DNA of 64,000 bases from Holophagae bacterium (GCA_030429565.1 JAUIFE010000023.1:1-64000); one strand, 5' to 3'. Counted from the stretch's first letter, positions 16,614 to 26,948 are shown. Notes: a model not told the origin generated them from the letters alone. Numbers and translations: made by a program.

Positions 16614-18038
16614 TTAAAACAAACTGACTTGATCGTTGGTGGTGAAATCGCCGCTCAGAATCGCCCGTTGTTGGTCGTAGTCGAGCACCTGAACCGGTAC
16701 CCAAATATGGCGGCCGTTGCGCAAGACACGGCAGTTGGTCTGGCTGTCGCGTTGGGTAAGGCCGGTGCGCGGCAGCGTCCAGATATCCTCAAAACGGTTG
16801 GTGACCACTTCGCAGCGCACGCTCATGCCGGGTCGCAGGTTTTCAAGAGGATCGATGACCTCAATGTTCATATCAAAAGCTTTTTCGCTGTCTTCGCCGC
16901 GGCGTTCGGCAAGCAGGCCGATAAAGGCGACGCGTCCCTGAAAGGGCTTTCCCTGTTGGGCGTCGGCGACGAGGGTGACCGCCATGCCCTGTTTGACTTG
17001 GTTGAGCAAGAATTCGTTAATGCGAGTGCCGACATAGAGCTTTTGGGTGTTTTGCACGTTGAGGATCGGTTGCGCGCGGCGGAAACCAAAACCAACCGAC
17101 GGTTTGACTTCTTTACCGTCGCGAAACGATTTGCGGTAAATCACCATGCCGGGGTGGGTGGCGAGGACGACACACTGATCTAGATTGGCCGCAAGGGTGG
17201 CGATTTCTTCGCTCAATTGCGCCAGTCGCTGGGTGCTGCGCGCCAACTTTTGTTCCTGCTGGGTTTTGAGCAGGGTCAGACGTTGTTCCAGTTGCACCAA
17301 CTTGCCGGCGGCGAGCTGGTCTTCAGCCTCGAGCGCGACGCGTTCGTCGTTCATGCCGTGTTTGAGGTAGGTGCGGTGTTTGAACTCGGCTTTCTCCAGC
17401 TCGTACTTGGCTTTAAGCAAATTCTCGCGATGGGTTTCCAGCTCGAAATTGGTGATGTACCCGCGTTTAGCGAGCAGCTCCAAGTCGGTGGTTTCCTTGT
17501 CGAGACGACGAACTTTGAGCTCGTGAAGGTGGCGATCTTGTTCGAGCTGCTTGAGTTTGGAGGGACCGGCAAACTGAATAAAAGTCTCGAGCTTTTTGGC
17601 GATCTGGCGGCGGTCGTATTTGGCTTGTTGCAACGCTTCGTTGAAGTTAAGTTGTTCCAGAGCGTAATCTTCGCCGAGTTTTTCGTGTTGCCGTTGCAGG
17701 GTCTGGCGCTTTTGTTCCAGCTCGCGTTTTTCCTGGAGGATTTCGTTGTCATCGAAGCGGATCAGGGGGGTGCCTGGCGCGACGAAACGACCCTCCTCAA
17801 TCAGCCAGGTGATCTTCATCGTTCTGGCCGGAATGGAGGAGCTGTAGACCGTGGAATCCTGCGCCTGCAGTTGCCCGGTCAAGGGAATGCGAACCTCATA
17901 ACTGGGGTGAAAACGCGGCGCTGCGTATTGGGCCGCTGTCGACGTATCGCTTGGCTGGTCGCAAAAAGCGAGGGTTAAGCCAAGGGTAGCGAAGAGGGCG
18001 GCGCGGCGAATCGGCATAAGAAAACGGGTCGACGGCAT
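16614..18038 (-). CDS. HlyD-family efflux adaptor, probable lipoprotein
   Basis: This 474-residue periplasmic adaptor connects an inner-membrane pump to an outer-membrane channel. The N-terminus is a signal sequence with a possible lipobox at LAFC26. The lipoyl/barrel-sandwich half (APGTPLIRFDDNE) is followed by a long coiled-coil hairpin (about residues 130-310, many E, K, Q and L residues), the second lipoyl half (VVLATHPGMVIY), and beta-barrel domains (LRPGMSVRCEVV). It is the first gene of the three-gene exporter operon. The start at 18038 is the first ATG that gives a sensible signal peptide; no strong ribosome site is visible, and ATG 18016 is an alternative. Confidence 0.87.
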   Translation of the reverse strand: MPSTRFLMPIRRAALFATLGLTLAFCDQPSDTSTAAQYAAPRFHPSYEVRIPLTGQLQAQDSTVYSSSIPARTMKITWLIEEGRFVAPGTPLIRFDDNEILQEKRELEQKRQTLQRQHEKLGEDYALEQLNFNEALQQAKYDRRQIAKKLETFIQFAGPSKLKQLEQDRHLHELKVRRLDKETTDLELLAKRGYITNFELETHRENLLKAKYELEKAEFKHRTYLKHGMNDERVALEAEDQLAAGKLVQLEQRLTLLKTQQEQKLARSTQRLAQLSEEIATLAANLDQCVVLATHPGMVIYRKSFRDGKEVKPSVGFGFRRAQPILNVQNTQKLYVGTRINEFLLNQVKQGMAVTLVADAQQGKPFQGRVAFIGLLAERRGEDSEKAFDMNIEVIDPLENLRPGMSVRCEVVTNRFEDIWTLPRTGLTQRDSQTNCRVLRNGRHIWVPVQVLDYDQQRAILSGDFTTNDQVSLF

Positions 18039-18282
18039 AAGTGATACTCGGCGCGGTACACGTCCGCCGTAAAATTTAGGAGCCGAGGTGGCGGAACCCG
18101 CGTTGGCGATTAGAACTAACACAAGTCGGCGCGAAAAACCAGTCGAAGCGGTGGTCGGCCATGTCGGCAAGGTTGTGTGTGCGTCGGCGATCGGCCTATG
18201 TGAGCGAATCGTGAAAAATGGGCTTAATTTTGCTGAGCGCGCAGCGAGGATCGTCAAAAAAACCTCGGAGGGCACGGCAATT
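18039..18282. other. Divergent intergenic region
   Basis: This is the space upstream of both the exporter operon and the PKD-repeat gene. Apart from the promoter-like site that follows, I see no gene or repeat. The long in-frame extension of the adaptor gene to 18275 is not supported. Confidence 0.35.
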
Positions 18283-18291
18283 TGCTATAAT
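18283..18291 (+). promoter_or_regulatory. Extended -10 promoter
   Basis: TGCTATAAT is a perfect extended -10 element. It lies about 350 bases upstream of the PKD-repeat gene, with an A-run (18256-18262) near the -35 position but no clear -35 hexamer. The implied long leader is a weak point. Confidence 0.4.
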
Positions 18292-18644
18292 CTCAGCGAT
18301 TTCATCCCCGGTTAAGGTTCTTTGTCGCTTTCGTATTCTTGGCAAATTCCTGTAAAACCGGACACGGGGTTGCGCGTGGTTCCTGTTAGGGATCCAACAG
18401 CCTCGGGTATTTTCTATCCCTCTCTGCTTCTGCAAGCGATCCTTTTCGCCGAACTGACTGCTCGCGGTAGTTTTTTATCGGCGCCTATCGATATAGACGA
18501 TTCTAAACAAGAATAATGATACCTGGTATTTGGGCTATAACGCACGGCGAGAATCAAAGCATTGCCGTTCGGTGATCGGCCCCACCCCGGGACGCCTTGT
18601 CGGCGTGTTTCATGTTCAGACGGTTGGTTGGAGGCTTTGCCTTG

Positions 18645-21600
18645 ATGGTTCGATTTCACGATTTCGGTTTCACCTTAAAGCGTCCCTTGCGTTGGGCACT
18701 CATGGCGGTCCTTTTATCAATGACGGGGTTTGTGCAAGCCCAGATTCTCGAACCGGACAACGGCGCCGATCAGTTCATCCTTGTCGGCGAGTCGATATCG
18801 ATTACTACTCGGTCGATAAACTCCTTTTCTGAATACCGCTTCTACTTCGACGATTCGGGCATTCCGCCGATTATTTCCAGCTCAAACGGTCCACACACGG
18901 TGACCTTCAACACTTTAGGCACGTTCACCGTGCTTTACGAACGCTGGAGCTTTGGGGTTCGCAGGCAATCGCTAGAAATGACCGTTACAGTCGAGCCCGA
19001 TTTGCGCATTGACTCGCCCCAGGCCGGTCAGGTTTACGAGGCCGGTGCGGCGCCGGGTGATCGGGTCAGTCTCGAATCGACGGCGATTTTGCCGCCGGGC
19101 GAAGCTCCTGGCTTTTACACCTTTGAGTGGTTCGTACTCGACGGTATTCCGCCCAACACCGCCAACCTCAATTTTTCCGGTGAAGATCCCGGTGAAATCG
19201 ATTTGCCGGTTGCCGGCCTTTACCGCTTTTTGGTGGAAGTGACCTATCCCGTACCAGGTGGCGGAACGGCAACCTACCAGATTTCCAACCCAATCGATCT
19301 CTATGTGTCGACACGCCCAACGGCGGCCATTGACCAACCGTTGTTCAATGGCGGCACACCAATTGTGGTGACACCCAACAACACCCTCGATTTTCAAAGC
19401 TCGGGGGTCGACGCCGATCACCTCGATTCTTCGGTTGACGATCTCGCGCTCGCGTACTCGTGGAAGATGGACGGCGCTGTCGACGATGACGATCGCGAGG
19501 ACCCAGGTTTCTTGGCCTTGAGCAACTTTGGTTCGTACCGCATTCAATTGGAAGTGACCGATACTCACGGTTTGGTTGCTGATCCGGTTGATGCCGTCAA
19601 CAATCCGCTTTATCGCGACATTATTGTCAGCCACGAGCCGGTGGGGGTCATTCAAACCTCATTGGGTGGGGGTCCGGTGATCAGTATCAACGAAGAAGAC
19701 CCGATCAACCTGATCGCCGGTGGTTCTAGCGACCAAGACAACGTGTCGGTTCCGGGTCAAGATCCGCTGGAGTTTACCTGGAGTTTTAGCGGGCCGGTGG
19801 CGATTGATCCGATCACTTACGACTTACCGCGTGACCCACTTTTTGGGTTTGTGTTTCCGCAGCCCGGCAGCTATACCGTTACGCTAAATGTTACCGACAG
19901 TTTGGGCGTCTCCGATCAAACGCCGCCCGCGATCACCGTGAATGTCAACGACCGGCCCGATGTAAGTATTGTGACGCCGGCCAACGATCTCCTGATTGTG
20001 CCAGGCGCCAGTGTGAACTTTGACGGCAGCGTCGTTGATACGGACGCCGTCAATTTGACCTACGCGTGGGATTTTGGCGCCGCCGGCACCAGCAACCTGC
20101 TTAGCCCCGGCGCAGTGACTTTTTCCAACGCCGGCATTTATGACGTTGTGTTTAACGCGACCGATGAATTGGGTGCGCAGAGCGGTGATGCGACGGTGCG
20201 GGTCATCGCCAGCACCCCGCCTGATTCCGGGATCACCACGCCACTTGACAACCAGGTTGTTCAGATTGCCGAATTTATTAACTTTGCAGGGACTGGAACG
20301 GATCCCGACGATGCGGTACCGCTGAGTTATTCCTGGCGCATCGTCGGCCCCGGCGGTGTTGATGAAACCGTGCTCCAGCAAAATTTTTCGCGTCAATACG
20401 GTACCTCCGGCATTTACACCGCCACCTTAACCACGACTGATCAATACGGTGTTGCCGACGGCACGCCGGCCCAGGTTTCTTTTGTGGTCAACAACCTGCC
20501 CAACGGTGAAATTGTGTCGCCGGCCGCTGATATGGTGATTGGCACCAATGAGTCGATTAACTTTCAAGGCGAAGCGACCGATGCCGACCTTGGTGCGACC
20601 TTCACCTATGACTGGGTGTTCACCGGCGGCAATCCGGGCACCAGTTCGGCCGAAGATCCGGGTTCCGTCAGTTATTCCGCCAATGGTGGTTACACGGCGA
20701 CCTTCACCGTGCGCGACAATTTCAACACGCCCGATCCATCGCCGTCCATGCGCAATATCCGCGTATCCGATCGGCCTGACGGTGCCATTACCGCGCCGAG
20801 CGACGAGGTGATCACCGTTATTTCCGGTTCGACCGTGGCGTTTACGGCAAGTGCGACCGACAGCGATGACAATGGATCGCTGACCTACGAATGGGATTTT
20901 GGCGGTGCGGCCGTGGCCCAAACCGGTGCGAGCATTAACGCTACCTTTGGGACCAGCGGCGAATTCACCATGACGATGACCGCCCGCGATGGATACGGGC
21001 TAGAAGACAACAATGCGCCTACCAAAACCCTGCGTGTTACCGATGCGCCCGACGGCTCGATTCTCGCCCCGACCTCTGGCCCTTCGATTGCCGTTGCCGT
21101 TGGCGGTGAGCTCGACTTCGCCGGCGATTTTGTCGATTTGGACAACAACGGTCCGCACACCTTTCGTTGGACCTTTGACGGCTTGCGTGGTGACAGTACC
21201 GCACAATCACCCGGCCGCTTGACCTTTGACCAGGTCGGCAGCTACCAAATTCAGTTCTTCGTGACCGATGGTTACGGTATTGAAGATCCCGAGCCGGCAA
21301 CCGTAACTGTCAACGTGACCAACCGTCCCGAAGGGACCATCCTGACGCCGGTCGACGATGTGGTGACGATTATTACCGGCGAGGCGGTGAACTTTACCGC
21401 CGAGGTGACCGACGCCGACAACAGCACGCCCTTTACCTTCGCTTGGGATTTCGACAACGGCGCGGCCGCGAGCACCATGCTCTCGCCAGGTAACACGGCC
21501 TTTGGCACGCCAGGTGTTTACGCGATTGAATTCCTCGCCCGTGACAATTTTAATATTCCGGATGAAACCCCGGCCGTGCGCACGATTCGCGTGACGGATC

Positions 21601-24600
21601 GTCCCTTGGGCACGATTGAGGCGCCGGAAGGCGATCAAGTGATCGGGATAGGTGAATCGCTGAGCTTCCGCGGCAGTGGCCAAGATCCCGATAGCGCTGT
21701 TAGTCCCGGTTTAACCTACGCTTGGGACTTCGCGGGTGCTGCCGCCAACAGCGACCAAGCGGAGCCTGGCGAAATTCAGTTCAACCAACTCGGTGCCTTC
21801 GCGGTGACCTTCACCGTGGCCGACGGTTTCGATGTACCTGACGACACACCTGAGGTGGTTAACGTCACCGTTGGCCAACGGCCCAACGCGGCGATCACTG
21901 TGCCGGCCGATGCCGAAACCATCATTAACCCGGGCGAAACGGTTACCTTTACCGGTGTGGTCGACGATCCCGACAACTCAAGCCCTTTCACTTATAACTG
22001 GGATTTCAGTCTTGACGGTGTGACTTCGGCCGCGGCGACAACTGATCCGATCACCTTCCCGGATCCGGGTCGGTTCACGGTGACCCTGGCGGTGGCCGAC
22101 AGCATGACCCTTGAAGATTTAACCCCGCCTACGGTTGACGTCGTGGTCAACGATCCACCCGACGGCACCATTAACCGCGCCGTGCTGGGTGAGTTACTTG
22201 ACCACAACGGCGAGCTGATTGCCGGCTTGGGCGACCAACTGACGTTGCAAGCCGACGCCGTCGACCCCAACACCTTGTCGGGTTTGCCCGCCAACACGAC
22301 GTTCACTTATCACTGGCGTTTGGAAATCAATACGATTCCGCCAACCGTGCCCGAGGTGATCGAATTTGAAGTAGGCGCGCCCGGCGTGATTAATCTCGAC
22401 CGCATTGGCAACTACAGCCTGACGCTGACCGTTTCGGATGATCGCGGTCAAGCGGATCTCGAACCCGACACGATTGTGTTCCGCGTCAATGACGATCCCG
22501 ACGCGGTGATCACGCAACCGGAGTTGGATTTGGTTGTGAACCCTGGCGAATCGCAGTTTTTTGCCGGTCAAGTATCCGATACCGACGGTGATAATCCCGT
22601 CAACGCCCACTGGCAGTTCGGGATTGACGGTGTTCCCGACAGCAGCGATCTCGAGCCGGGTTTGATTACCTTTCCGGAGCCGGGCCAGGTAACTGTGAGC
22701 TTAACCGCGATCGATGCCTTGGGTCTGCGTACGCGCCGGCCGGCGACGCGACTGATCACCATTAACGATCCACCCGCCATCACTGACTTCGCGCCTGCCG
22801 TTGAAGAAGGAGAGGTTCTGGCGGTCGAAGAAGGTGCTTCGGTCGATTTTTCTGCCGTCGTGACCGACGAGAACCCCCTGTCCGGCTTGCCCGACGAAGC
22901 ACCTGGTACCTTGTTGCTGAACTGGGATTTCGGCGCGCTTGGGACTTCGAACCAGGCGCAACAAACGCTGGCATTCCCCAGCCGTGGTGTGTTCCCGATT
23001 TCCTTCCGCGTTACGGACAGTTTCGGCGGCACCACGACGCGTTCGCTGACTGTCGCGTCGACGACGCGGCCGACCGGTGCTATTTTGGCGCCCGACACCG
23101 ACGCGCCTTTGGTGAATTTAGGTGAATCACTGTTCTTCGACGCGGACGGCGACGATCAGGATTTGCCTGGCGGCGAAAGCCTGCGATTTGTTTGGGACTT
23201 CGACGGCGAGCAAGTCTGCCCCGATCCACCATGCGCCGAGCCGGGTGATGTGATCGAACAGCAAACGCCGGGCCTCGTTAGTTTCGACGATGATCGCAAT
23301 GTGCCCTTGCTGCAGCGCAATGTCACCATGCTCGTTTACGACAATTACGGGTTACCCAGTGCCGACGCGCAAGAAGTGCTGGTGACGATTAACCGCCCAC
23401 CTTCCGGGTTACAGCTTGTCGTGTACACGTCGCCAGGCAGCACCGGGAGCGGTCGTGCGCGCATTGCCGATCCCGACAGTGTCGACTTCAACACGCACGA
23501 TCAACAGCAGACCAGCCAACCTGAGCTGGGCGTGATTCAACAAGTTATTGACGGTGAAGGTTACCTTTACACGCTGGATAACCTCGGCGGTAACCCGGCC
23601 TCGAACGATCCTGAAGACTACGGCGCCTTCCCTTTTGATGTGACCGTGACCGATAGCAATGATGCGTCGTTCGACGGCCAAGGCTTGGCGATGATTCTGC
23701 CCGAGGAATTCATGTTTGCCATGCGCGACTGGCCACAAGATCCTATTACCGATTGTCTTCAGGTGGGCAGTTCTGATTGTGCCGACTTTGAGCGTGGCCG
23801 TGAAATTGACACGATGGTTGAGATTATCAACCGACCGCACCTGGTGAAAAACCAACCGCCGGTCGTGGTTGACGATTACTTTAACCGACCGCAAATCCGC
23901 TCCGAATTACTGGATGTGCTCGCCAACGATTTCGACGGCAACGACGACATTCTTGAATTGCAAGAGCCGCCTGCGTTGAGTGATGCAGGGGTGGCCCTGG
24001 CGCTCTCGGGCGATTCAATCGAATACGACAACCGAAACTTCGTGGGTTTTGACCACTTCACCTATTCGGTCCAGGAAGTTTTGCCTGGGAACGTTGATGG
24101 TGCCGTCGTTTCCGCTGATGTCTACGTCGCTGTTAACGTGCCCGCGGCGCCGAGCACCTGTGACAACGCCAACCTGCTGAGTTGGGTGCCGGGTGTGACC
24201 GAGGATGAAAGTGTTTTTGTCAACAATACCGGGTTCGCCAACCAAGTGACGCCGAGCTGTAAAACCGAGTTTGACGGCGGCGAGGTCTGGTGGGCGATCC
24301 ACATTCCCGAGAATGTGCCGGCGGTATCCTTTGTGGTCGACACGGTGCCGACCGACACCAACAACGCGGTCGGCGATACCGTTCTCCAGATCTACCGCGT
24401 TCCGAATCCTGGCCGTCTCGGCACCATGTGCGCGGATCGTTCGACCATTGACTGTGTTGACAACATCAGCGCTGCTAACCTCTACTCGCGTTATACCTTC
24501 GCCAACGCCCAGGATTTTGCCGGTCAGGTTTTGTTGTTCATGGTCGACGCCGTCGACAACGAGCAGGGGGCCGTCTTCTTGAACCTGAGTACGGTCGCCC

Positions 24601-24605
24601 CTTAA
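18645..24605 (+). CDS. Giant secreted PKD/Ig-like repeat protein
   Basis: This 1986-residue protein has a signal peptide (about residues 1-34, ending GFVQAQ). It is followed by about sixteen tandem beta-sandwich repeats of 90-105 residues. Each repeat opens with a P-x-G/A-x-I-x-x-P type strand and contains F-x-G or F-x-A, D-x-D, Y-x-W-D-F and a closing T-D-x-x-G. This is the PKD pattern, with degenerate tryptophans in some copies. Near residue 1757 a VLANDFDGNDD segment marks a cadherin-like/Big_9 domain. The last 150 residues are a separate cysteine-containing domain (CDNANLLSW, PSCKTEFDGGEVWWA). No sorting tail, protease or anchor motif is recognised, so an extracellular adhesive or structural role is inference. 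The start at 18645 follows GGAGG (18630-18634); a longer frame begins at 18597. A strong terminator follows. Confidence 0.85.
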   Translation: MVRFHDFGFTLKRPLRWALMAVLLSMTGFVQAQILEPDNGADQFILVGESISITTRSINSFSEYRFYFDDSGIPPIISSSNGPHTVTFNTLGTFTVLYERWSFGVRRQSLEMTVTVEPDLRIDSPQAGQVYEAGAAPGDRVSLESTAILPPGEAPGFYTFEWFVLDGIPPNTANLNFSGEDPGEIDLPVAGLYRFLVEVTYPVPGGGTATYQISNPIDLYVSTRPTAAIDQPLFNGGTPIVVTPNNTLDFQSSGVDADHLDSSVDDLALAYSWKMDGAVDDDDREDPGFLALSNFGSYRIQLEVTDTHGLVADPVDAVNNPLYRDIIVSHEPVGVIQTSLGGGPVISINEEDPINLIAGGSSDQDNVSVPGQDPLEFTWSFSGPVAIDPITYDLPRDPLFGFVFPQPGSYTVTLNVTDSLGVSDQTPPAITVNVNDRPDVSIVTPANDLLIVPGASVNFDGSVVDTDAVNLTYAWDFGAAGTSNLLSPGAVTFSNAGIYDVVFNATDELGAQSGDATVRVIASTPPDSGITTPLDNQVVQIAEFINFAGTGTDPDDAVPLSYSWRIVGPGGVDETVLQQNFSRQYGTSGIYTATLTTTDQYGVADGTPAQVSFVVNNLPNGEIVSPAADMVIGTNESINFQGEATDADLGATFTYDWVFTGGNPGTSSAEDPGSVSYSANGGYTATFTVRDNFNTPDPSPSMRNIRVSDRPDGAITAPSDEVITVISGSTVAFTASATDSDDNGSLTYEWDFGGAAVAQTGASINATFGTSGEFTMTMTARDGYGLEDNNAPTKTLRVTDAPDGSILAPTSGPSIAVAVGGELDFAGDFVDLDNNGPHTFRWTFDGLRGDSTAQSPGRLTFDQVGSYQIQFFVTDGYGIEDPEPATVTVNVTNRPEGTILTPVDDVVTIITGEAVNFTAEVTDADNSTPFTFAWDFDNGAAASTMLSPGNTAFGTPGVYAIEFLARDNFNIPDETPAVRTIRVTDRPLGTIEAPEGDQVIGIGESLSFRGSGQDPDSAVSPGLTYAWDFAGAAANSDQAEPGEIQFNQLGAFAVTFTVADGFDVPDDTPEVVNVTVGQRPNAAITVPADAETIINPGETVTFTGVVDDPDNSSPFTYNWDFSLDGVTSAAATTDPITFPDPGRFTVTLAVADSMTLEDLTPPTVDVVVNDPPDGTINRAVLGELLDHNGELIAGLGDQLTLQADAVDPNTLSGLPANTTFTYHWRLEINTIPPTVPEVIEFEVGAPGVINLDRIGNYSLTLTVSDDRGQADLEPDTIVFRVNDDPDAVITQPELDLVVNPGESQFFAGQVSDTDGDNPVNAHWQFGIDGVPDSSDLEPGLITFPEPGQVTVSLTAIDALGLRTRRPATRLITINDPPAITDFAPAVEEGEVLAVEEGASVDFSAVVTDENPLSGLPDEAPGTLLLNWDFGALGTSNQAQQTLAFPSRGVFPISFRVTDSFGGTTTRSLTVASTTRPTGAILAPDTDAPLVNLGESLFFDADGDDQDLPGGESLRFVWDFDGEQVCPDPPCAEPGDVIEQQTPGLVSFDDDRNVPLLQRNVTMLVYDNYGLPSADAQEVLVTINRPPSGLQLVVYTSPGSTGSGRARIADPDSVDFNTHDQQQTSQPELGVIQQVIDGEGYLYTLDNLGGNPASNDPEDYGAFPFDVTVTDSNDASFDGQGLAMILPEEFMFAMRDWPQDPITDCLQVGSSDCADFERGREIDTMVEIINRPHLVKNQPPVVVDDYFNRPQIRSELLDVLANDFDGNDDILELQEPPALSDAGVALALSGDSIEYDNRNFVGFDHFTYSVQEVLPGNVDGAVVSADVYVAVNVPAAPSTCDNANLLSWVPGVTEDESVFVNNTGFANQVTPSCKTEFDGGEVWWAIHIPENVPAVSFVVDTVPTDTNNAVGDTVLQIYRVPNPGRLGTMCADRSTIDCVDNISAANLYSRYTFANAQDFAGQVLLFMVDAVDNEQGAVFLNLSTVAP

Positions 24606-24627
24606 CCAAGCAACTGATTTTCCCAAG

Positions 24628-24667
24628 CGGCCGCGCTTTCTGTACAGGGGAGCGCGGCCGTATTTTT
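24628..24667 (+). terminator. Rho-independent terminator after the PKD-repeat gene
   Basis: A ten-base G+C-rich stem (CGGCCGCGCT with AGCGCGGCCG) with a 13-base loop is followed by TATTTTT. It lies 22 bases past the stop. Confidence 0.85.
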
Positions 24668-25023
24668 ATCAGGGGAGAGGGCTGCTTAGGCCTTGGCGGT
24701 AGCCGCTCCGGGACCGGTGGGCTGACAGAATGACGGTGAGAAATGCGGGGCGAGCGGTGTTTTGTGTTATCTTTACACCCAGCCCGGTTGGGCCCGCAAA
24801 ACCTGTTGTTTTTGAGAATCAATTGATGTTCCGACCGGTACGGTGATGCGTCTCTGGGTCGGGGATAACTCCTGGCGATCCAGGCTTTGCTTGATGGCAT
24901 GCGGGCGCTTGTGTTTTTTGATGAGACGACCCGTGTGGTTTTTTGGAGAGAAAGCGAACCGCCGCCGCAAATGATGCGGTGGGTCCACGGCCCACGCGGC
25001 CGGATGGGGGAGGCACCAAGAAT
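24668..25023. other. Leader region of the nadCAB operon
   Basis: This 350-base stretch precedes nadC and contains no convincing gene; frames starting at 24887 and 24943 are extensions or shadows. GGGGGAGG (25006-25013) is the nadC ribosome site. In Acidobacteria an NAD-binding riboswitch is known upstream of nadA. I looked for its conserved core here and between nadC and nadA and did not recognise it. Confidence 0.4.
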
Positions 25024-25908
25024 ATGGCAATCGTTTGTGACTATCTCGACGAAGTATGCCGCGATACTTATCGTTTGGCGGAAATGGATTTTGCCGCCGA
25101 TATGCCCGACGGCGACGTGACCGCCGACGTGTTGGCGTTGCGGGGCCGCGCTGCCAAGGCGCGTTTGTTTTGCCGCGAGCCGGTGTCGATGGCCGGCGCA
25201 GCTTGGTTCCATCAAATTGTTGCCGCATTTCGCGCCTATCGGCCGGAGACGCGGGTTGAAGTGGCCTGTTTACACGAGGACGGCGAGCGTTTACCGGCGC
25301 AGTCGACCTTGTTTGAATGGCAGGGTGACGTCGCCGATTTGGTGGCGCTGGAAAGACCCTTTCTCAACTTTTTGGGCCGGGCCGTCGGCATTGCCAATGC
25401 GACGCACGCCTATGTTGCCGAAGCGCGGCGTTTTACCCAACACACCCAAATTTTGGACACGCGTAAAACCTTGCCAGGTTACCGCTACCTGGATAAATAC
25501 GCCGTTTTGTGCGGCGGCGGCCAAAATCATCGCCTCAATTTGAGTGACGGCGTGTTGATCAAAGAAAACCACATCGCCAAATTGAACGGCGTGCGTGAGG
25601 CGCTCGCCTTTGTTCGTGCCAACTTGCGCAAAGACGTGCCGATCCAAATTGAAGTCACCTCAATGCAGCAATTGCGCGAGGCGATTGACGAAGGTTGCCC
25701 ACTGATTATGGTGGATAACTTTACGCCCGAAATGGTGGCGGAAGCCTGCGCGCTCGAACGCGGCGAGAGCCAAATCGAGGTCAGCGGCGGTATTACGCTG
25801 GCCACACTCGGCGACTACTGTCGCCACAGCCCGGATCGCATCTCGATTGGTGCGATTACCCACTCTATTAAAGCTCCGGATCTCAGTTTGTTGATTAGCG
25901 AGGACTAA
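25024..25908 (+). CDS. nadC: Nicotinate-nucleotide pyrophosphorylase (carboxylating)
   Basis: This 294-residue enzyme converts quinolinate and PRPP to nicotinate mononucleotide. Family landmarks are ERPFLNFLGRAVGIAN (the LNxLx-GIA block), ILDTRKTLPGYRYLDKYAV with the PRPP-binding lysine and arginine, GGGQNHRLNLSDGVLIKENH, and the C-terminal barrel ends VDNFTPE and IEVSGGI, then ISIGAITHS. The start at 25024 has GGGGGAGG ten bases upstream. It is the first gene of nadC-nadA-nadB, with only four bases before nadA. Confidence 0.94.
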   Translation: MAIVCDYLDEVCRDTYRLAEMDFAADMPDGDVTADVLALRGRAAKARLFCREPVSMAGAAWFHQIVAAFRAYRPETRVEVACLHEDGERLPAQSTLFEWQGDVADLVALERPFLNFLGRAVGIANATHAYVAEARRFTQHTQILDTRKTLPGYRYLDKYAVLCGGGQNHRLNLSDGVLIKENHIAKLNGVREALAFVRANLRKDVPIQIEVTSMQQLREAIDEGCPLIMVDNFTPEMVAEACALERGESQIEVSGGITLATLGDYCRHSPDRISIGAITHSIKAPDLSLLISED

Positions 25909-25912
25909 GCTT

Positions 25913-26884
25913 ATGACCGTGACTGCTGCAAACGGGACGACCCCACGTATCGATCCCGGCCTGGACTTGTTTGAAGAAATTGAACGCCTTAAGCGCGAAA
26001 CCGATACCATCCTCTTGGCCCACTATTACCAAGAAGGCGACATTCAGGATATTGCCGATTTTATCGGCGACAGCTTGGACTTAGCGCGACGCGCCCAAGC
26101 CGTGACCCACAAACGGATTTTGTTTGCGGGCGTGCACTTTATGGCCGAAACCGCCAAGATCCTCAACCCTAGCAAAACCGTTTTGATCCCCGACATGGCG
26201 GCAGGCTGTAGCTTGGCCGATTCCTGTCCTCCAGATCGTTTTGCCGCCTTTAAAGCCCAGCATCCCGACCACTTGGTGGTGAGTTACATCAACTGCAGCG
26301 CCGACATTAAGGCGTTGAGCGACATTATTTGTACCAGCACCAATGCGGTTGATATTGTGAACTCGATTCCCGCCGACAAGCCGATTATTTTCGCGCCGGA
26401 TCGTTTTCTGGGTGCCTGGGTTCAGAAAAAAGCCGAGCGCGACATGGTTCTGTGGCAAGGCAGTTGTATCGTTCACGAGAACTTCAGCCACAAAAAATTG
26501 ATCGACCTTAAGGTCGCCCACGCCAACGCCAAAGTGGTGGCGCACCCCGAATGTCCACCCGATATTCTCGACGAAGCCGATTTCATCGGCAGTACGCGCA
26601 AAATCCTCAACTTCGTCTCCGACGATGCCTGCGACACCTTTATCGTGGTCACTGAGGCCGGCATTATCCACCAAATGAAGAAAAACGAGCCGGGGAAAAC
26701 CTTCATCCCGGCCCTGAACGACGATGAAACCTGTAGCTGCAACGAGTGCCCGTTCATGAAACTGAACACCATGGAAAAGGTCTATTTGGCCTTGCGTGAC
26801 GGTGCACCCGAAATCCACATGGAAGAAAGCTTGCGCGCTCGCGCCGAGCTGCCGCTGTTGGAAATGTTGAAACGCAGTAAATAA
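25913..26884 (+). CDS. nadA: Quinolinate synthase
   Basis: This 323-residue iron-sulfur enzyme condenses iminoaspartate with dihydroxyacetone phosphate to quinolinate. It has LLAHYYQEGDIQDIADFIGDS and GVHFMAETAKIL. The cluster ligands are Cys99 (AGCSLADSC), Cys185 (WQGSCIVHE) and the C-terminal cysteine group CSCNECPFM. The extra cysteines near the last ligand resemble the paired C-x-x-C seen in many NadA proteins. It lies between nadC and nadB and supplies the NadC substrate. Confidence 0.95.
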   Translation: MTVTAANGTTPRIDPGLDLFEEIERLKRETDTILLAHYYQEGDIQDIADFIGDSLDLARRAQAVTHKRILFAGVHFMAETAKILNPSKTVLIPDMAAGCSLADSCPPDRFAAFKAQHPDHLVVSYINCSADIKALSDIICTSTNAVDIVNSIPADKPIIFAPDRFLGAWVQKKAERDMVLWQGSCIVHENFSHKKLIDLKVAHANAKVVAHPECPPDILDEADFIGSTRKILNFVSDDACDTFIVVTEAGIIHQMKKNEPGKTFIPALNDDETCSCNECPFMKLNTMEKVYLALRDGAPEIHMEESLRARAELPLLEMLKRSK

Positions 26885-26948
26885 TTGCGGCGGTGGCGTT
26901 GGGGACACAACCCGGCGCCGCCGCACCTAAACCAAAGGACGTAACTGA

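Noticed and set aside
24668..25023. NAD-sensing riboswitch of the nadA type
   Set aside because: The conserved core known from acidobacterial nadA leaders was not recognised by eye; left as a check, not a feature.
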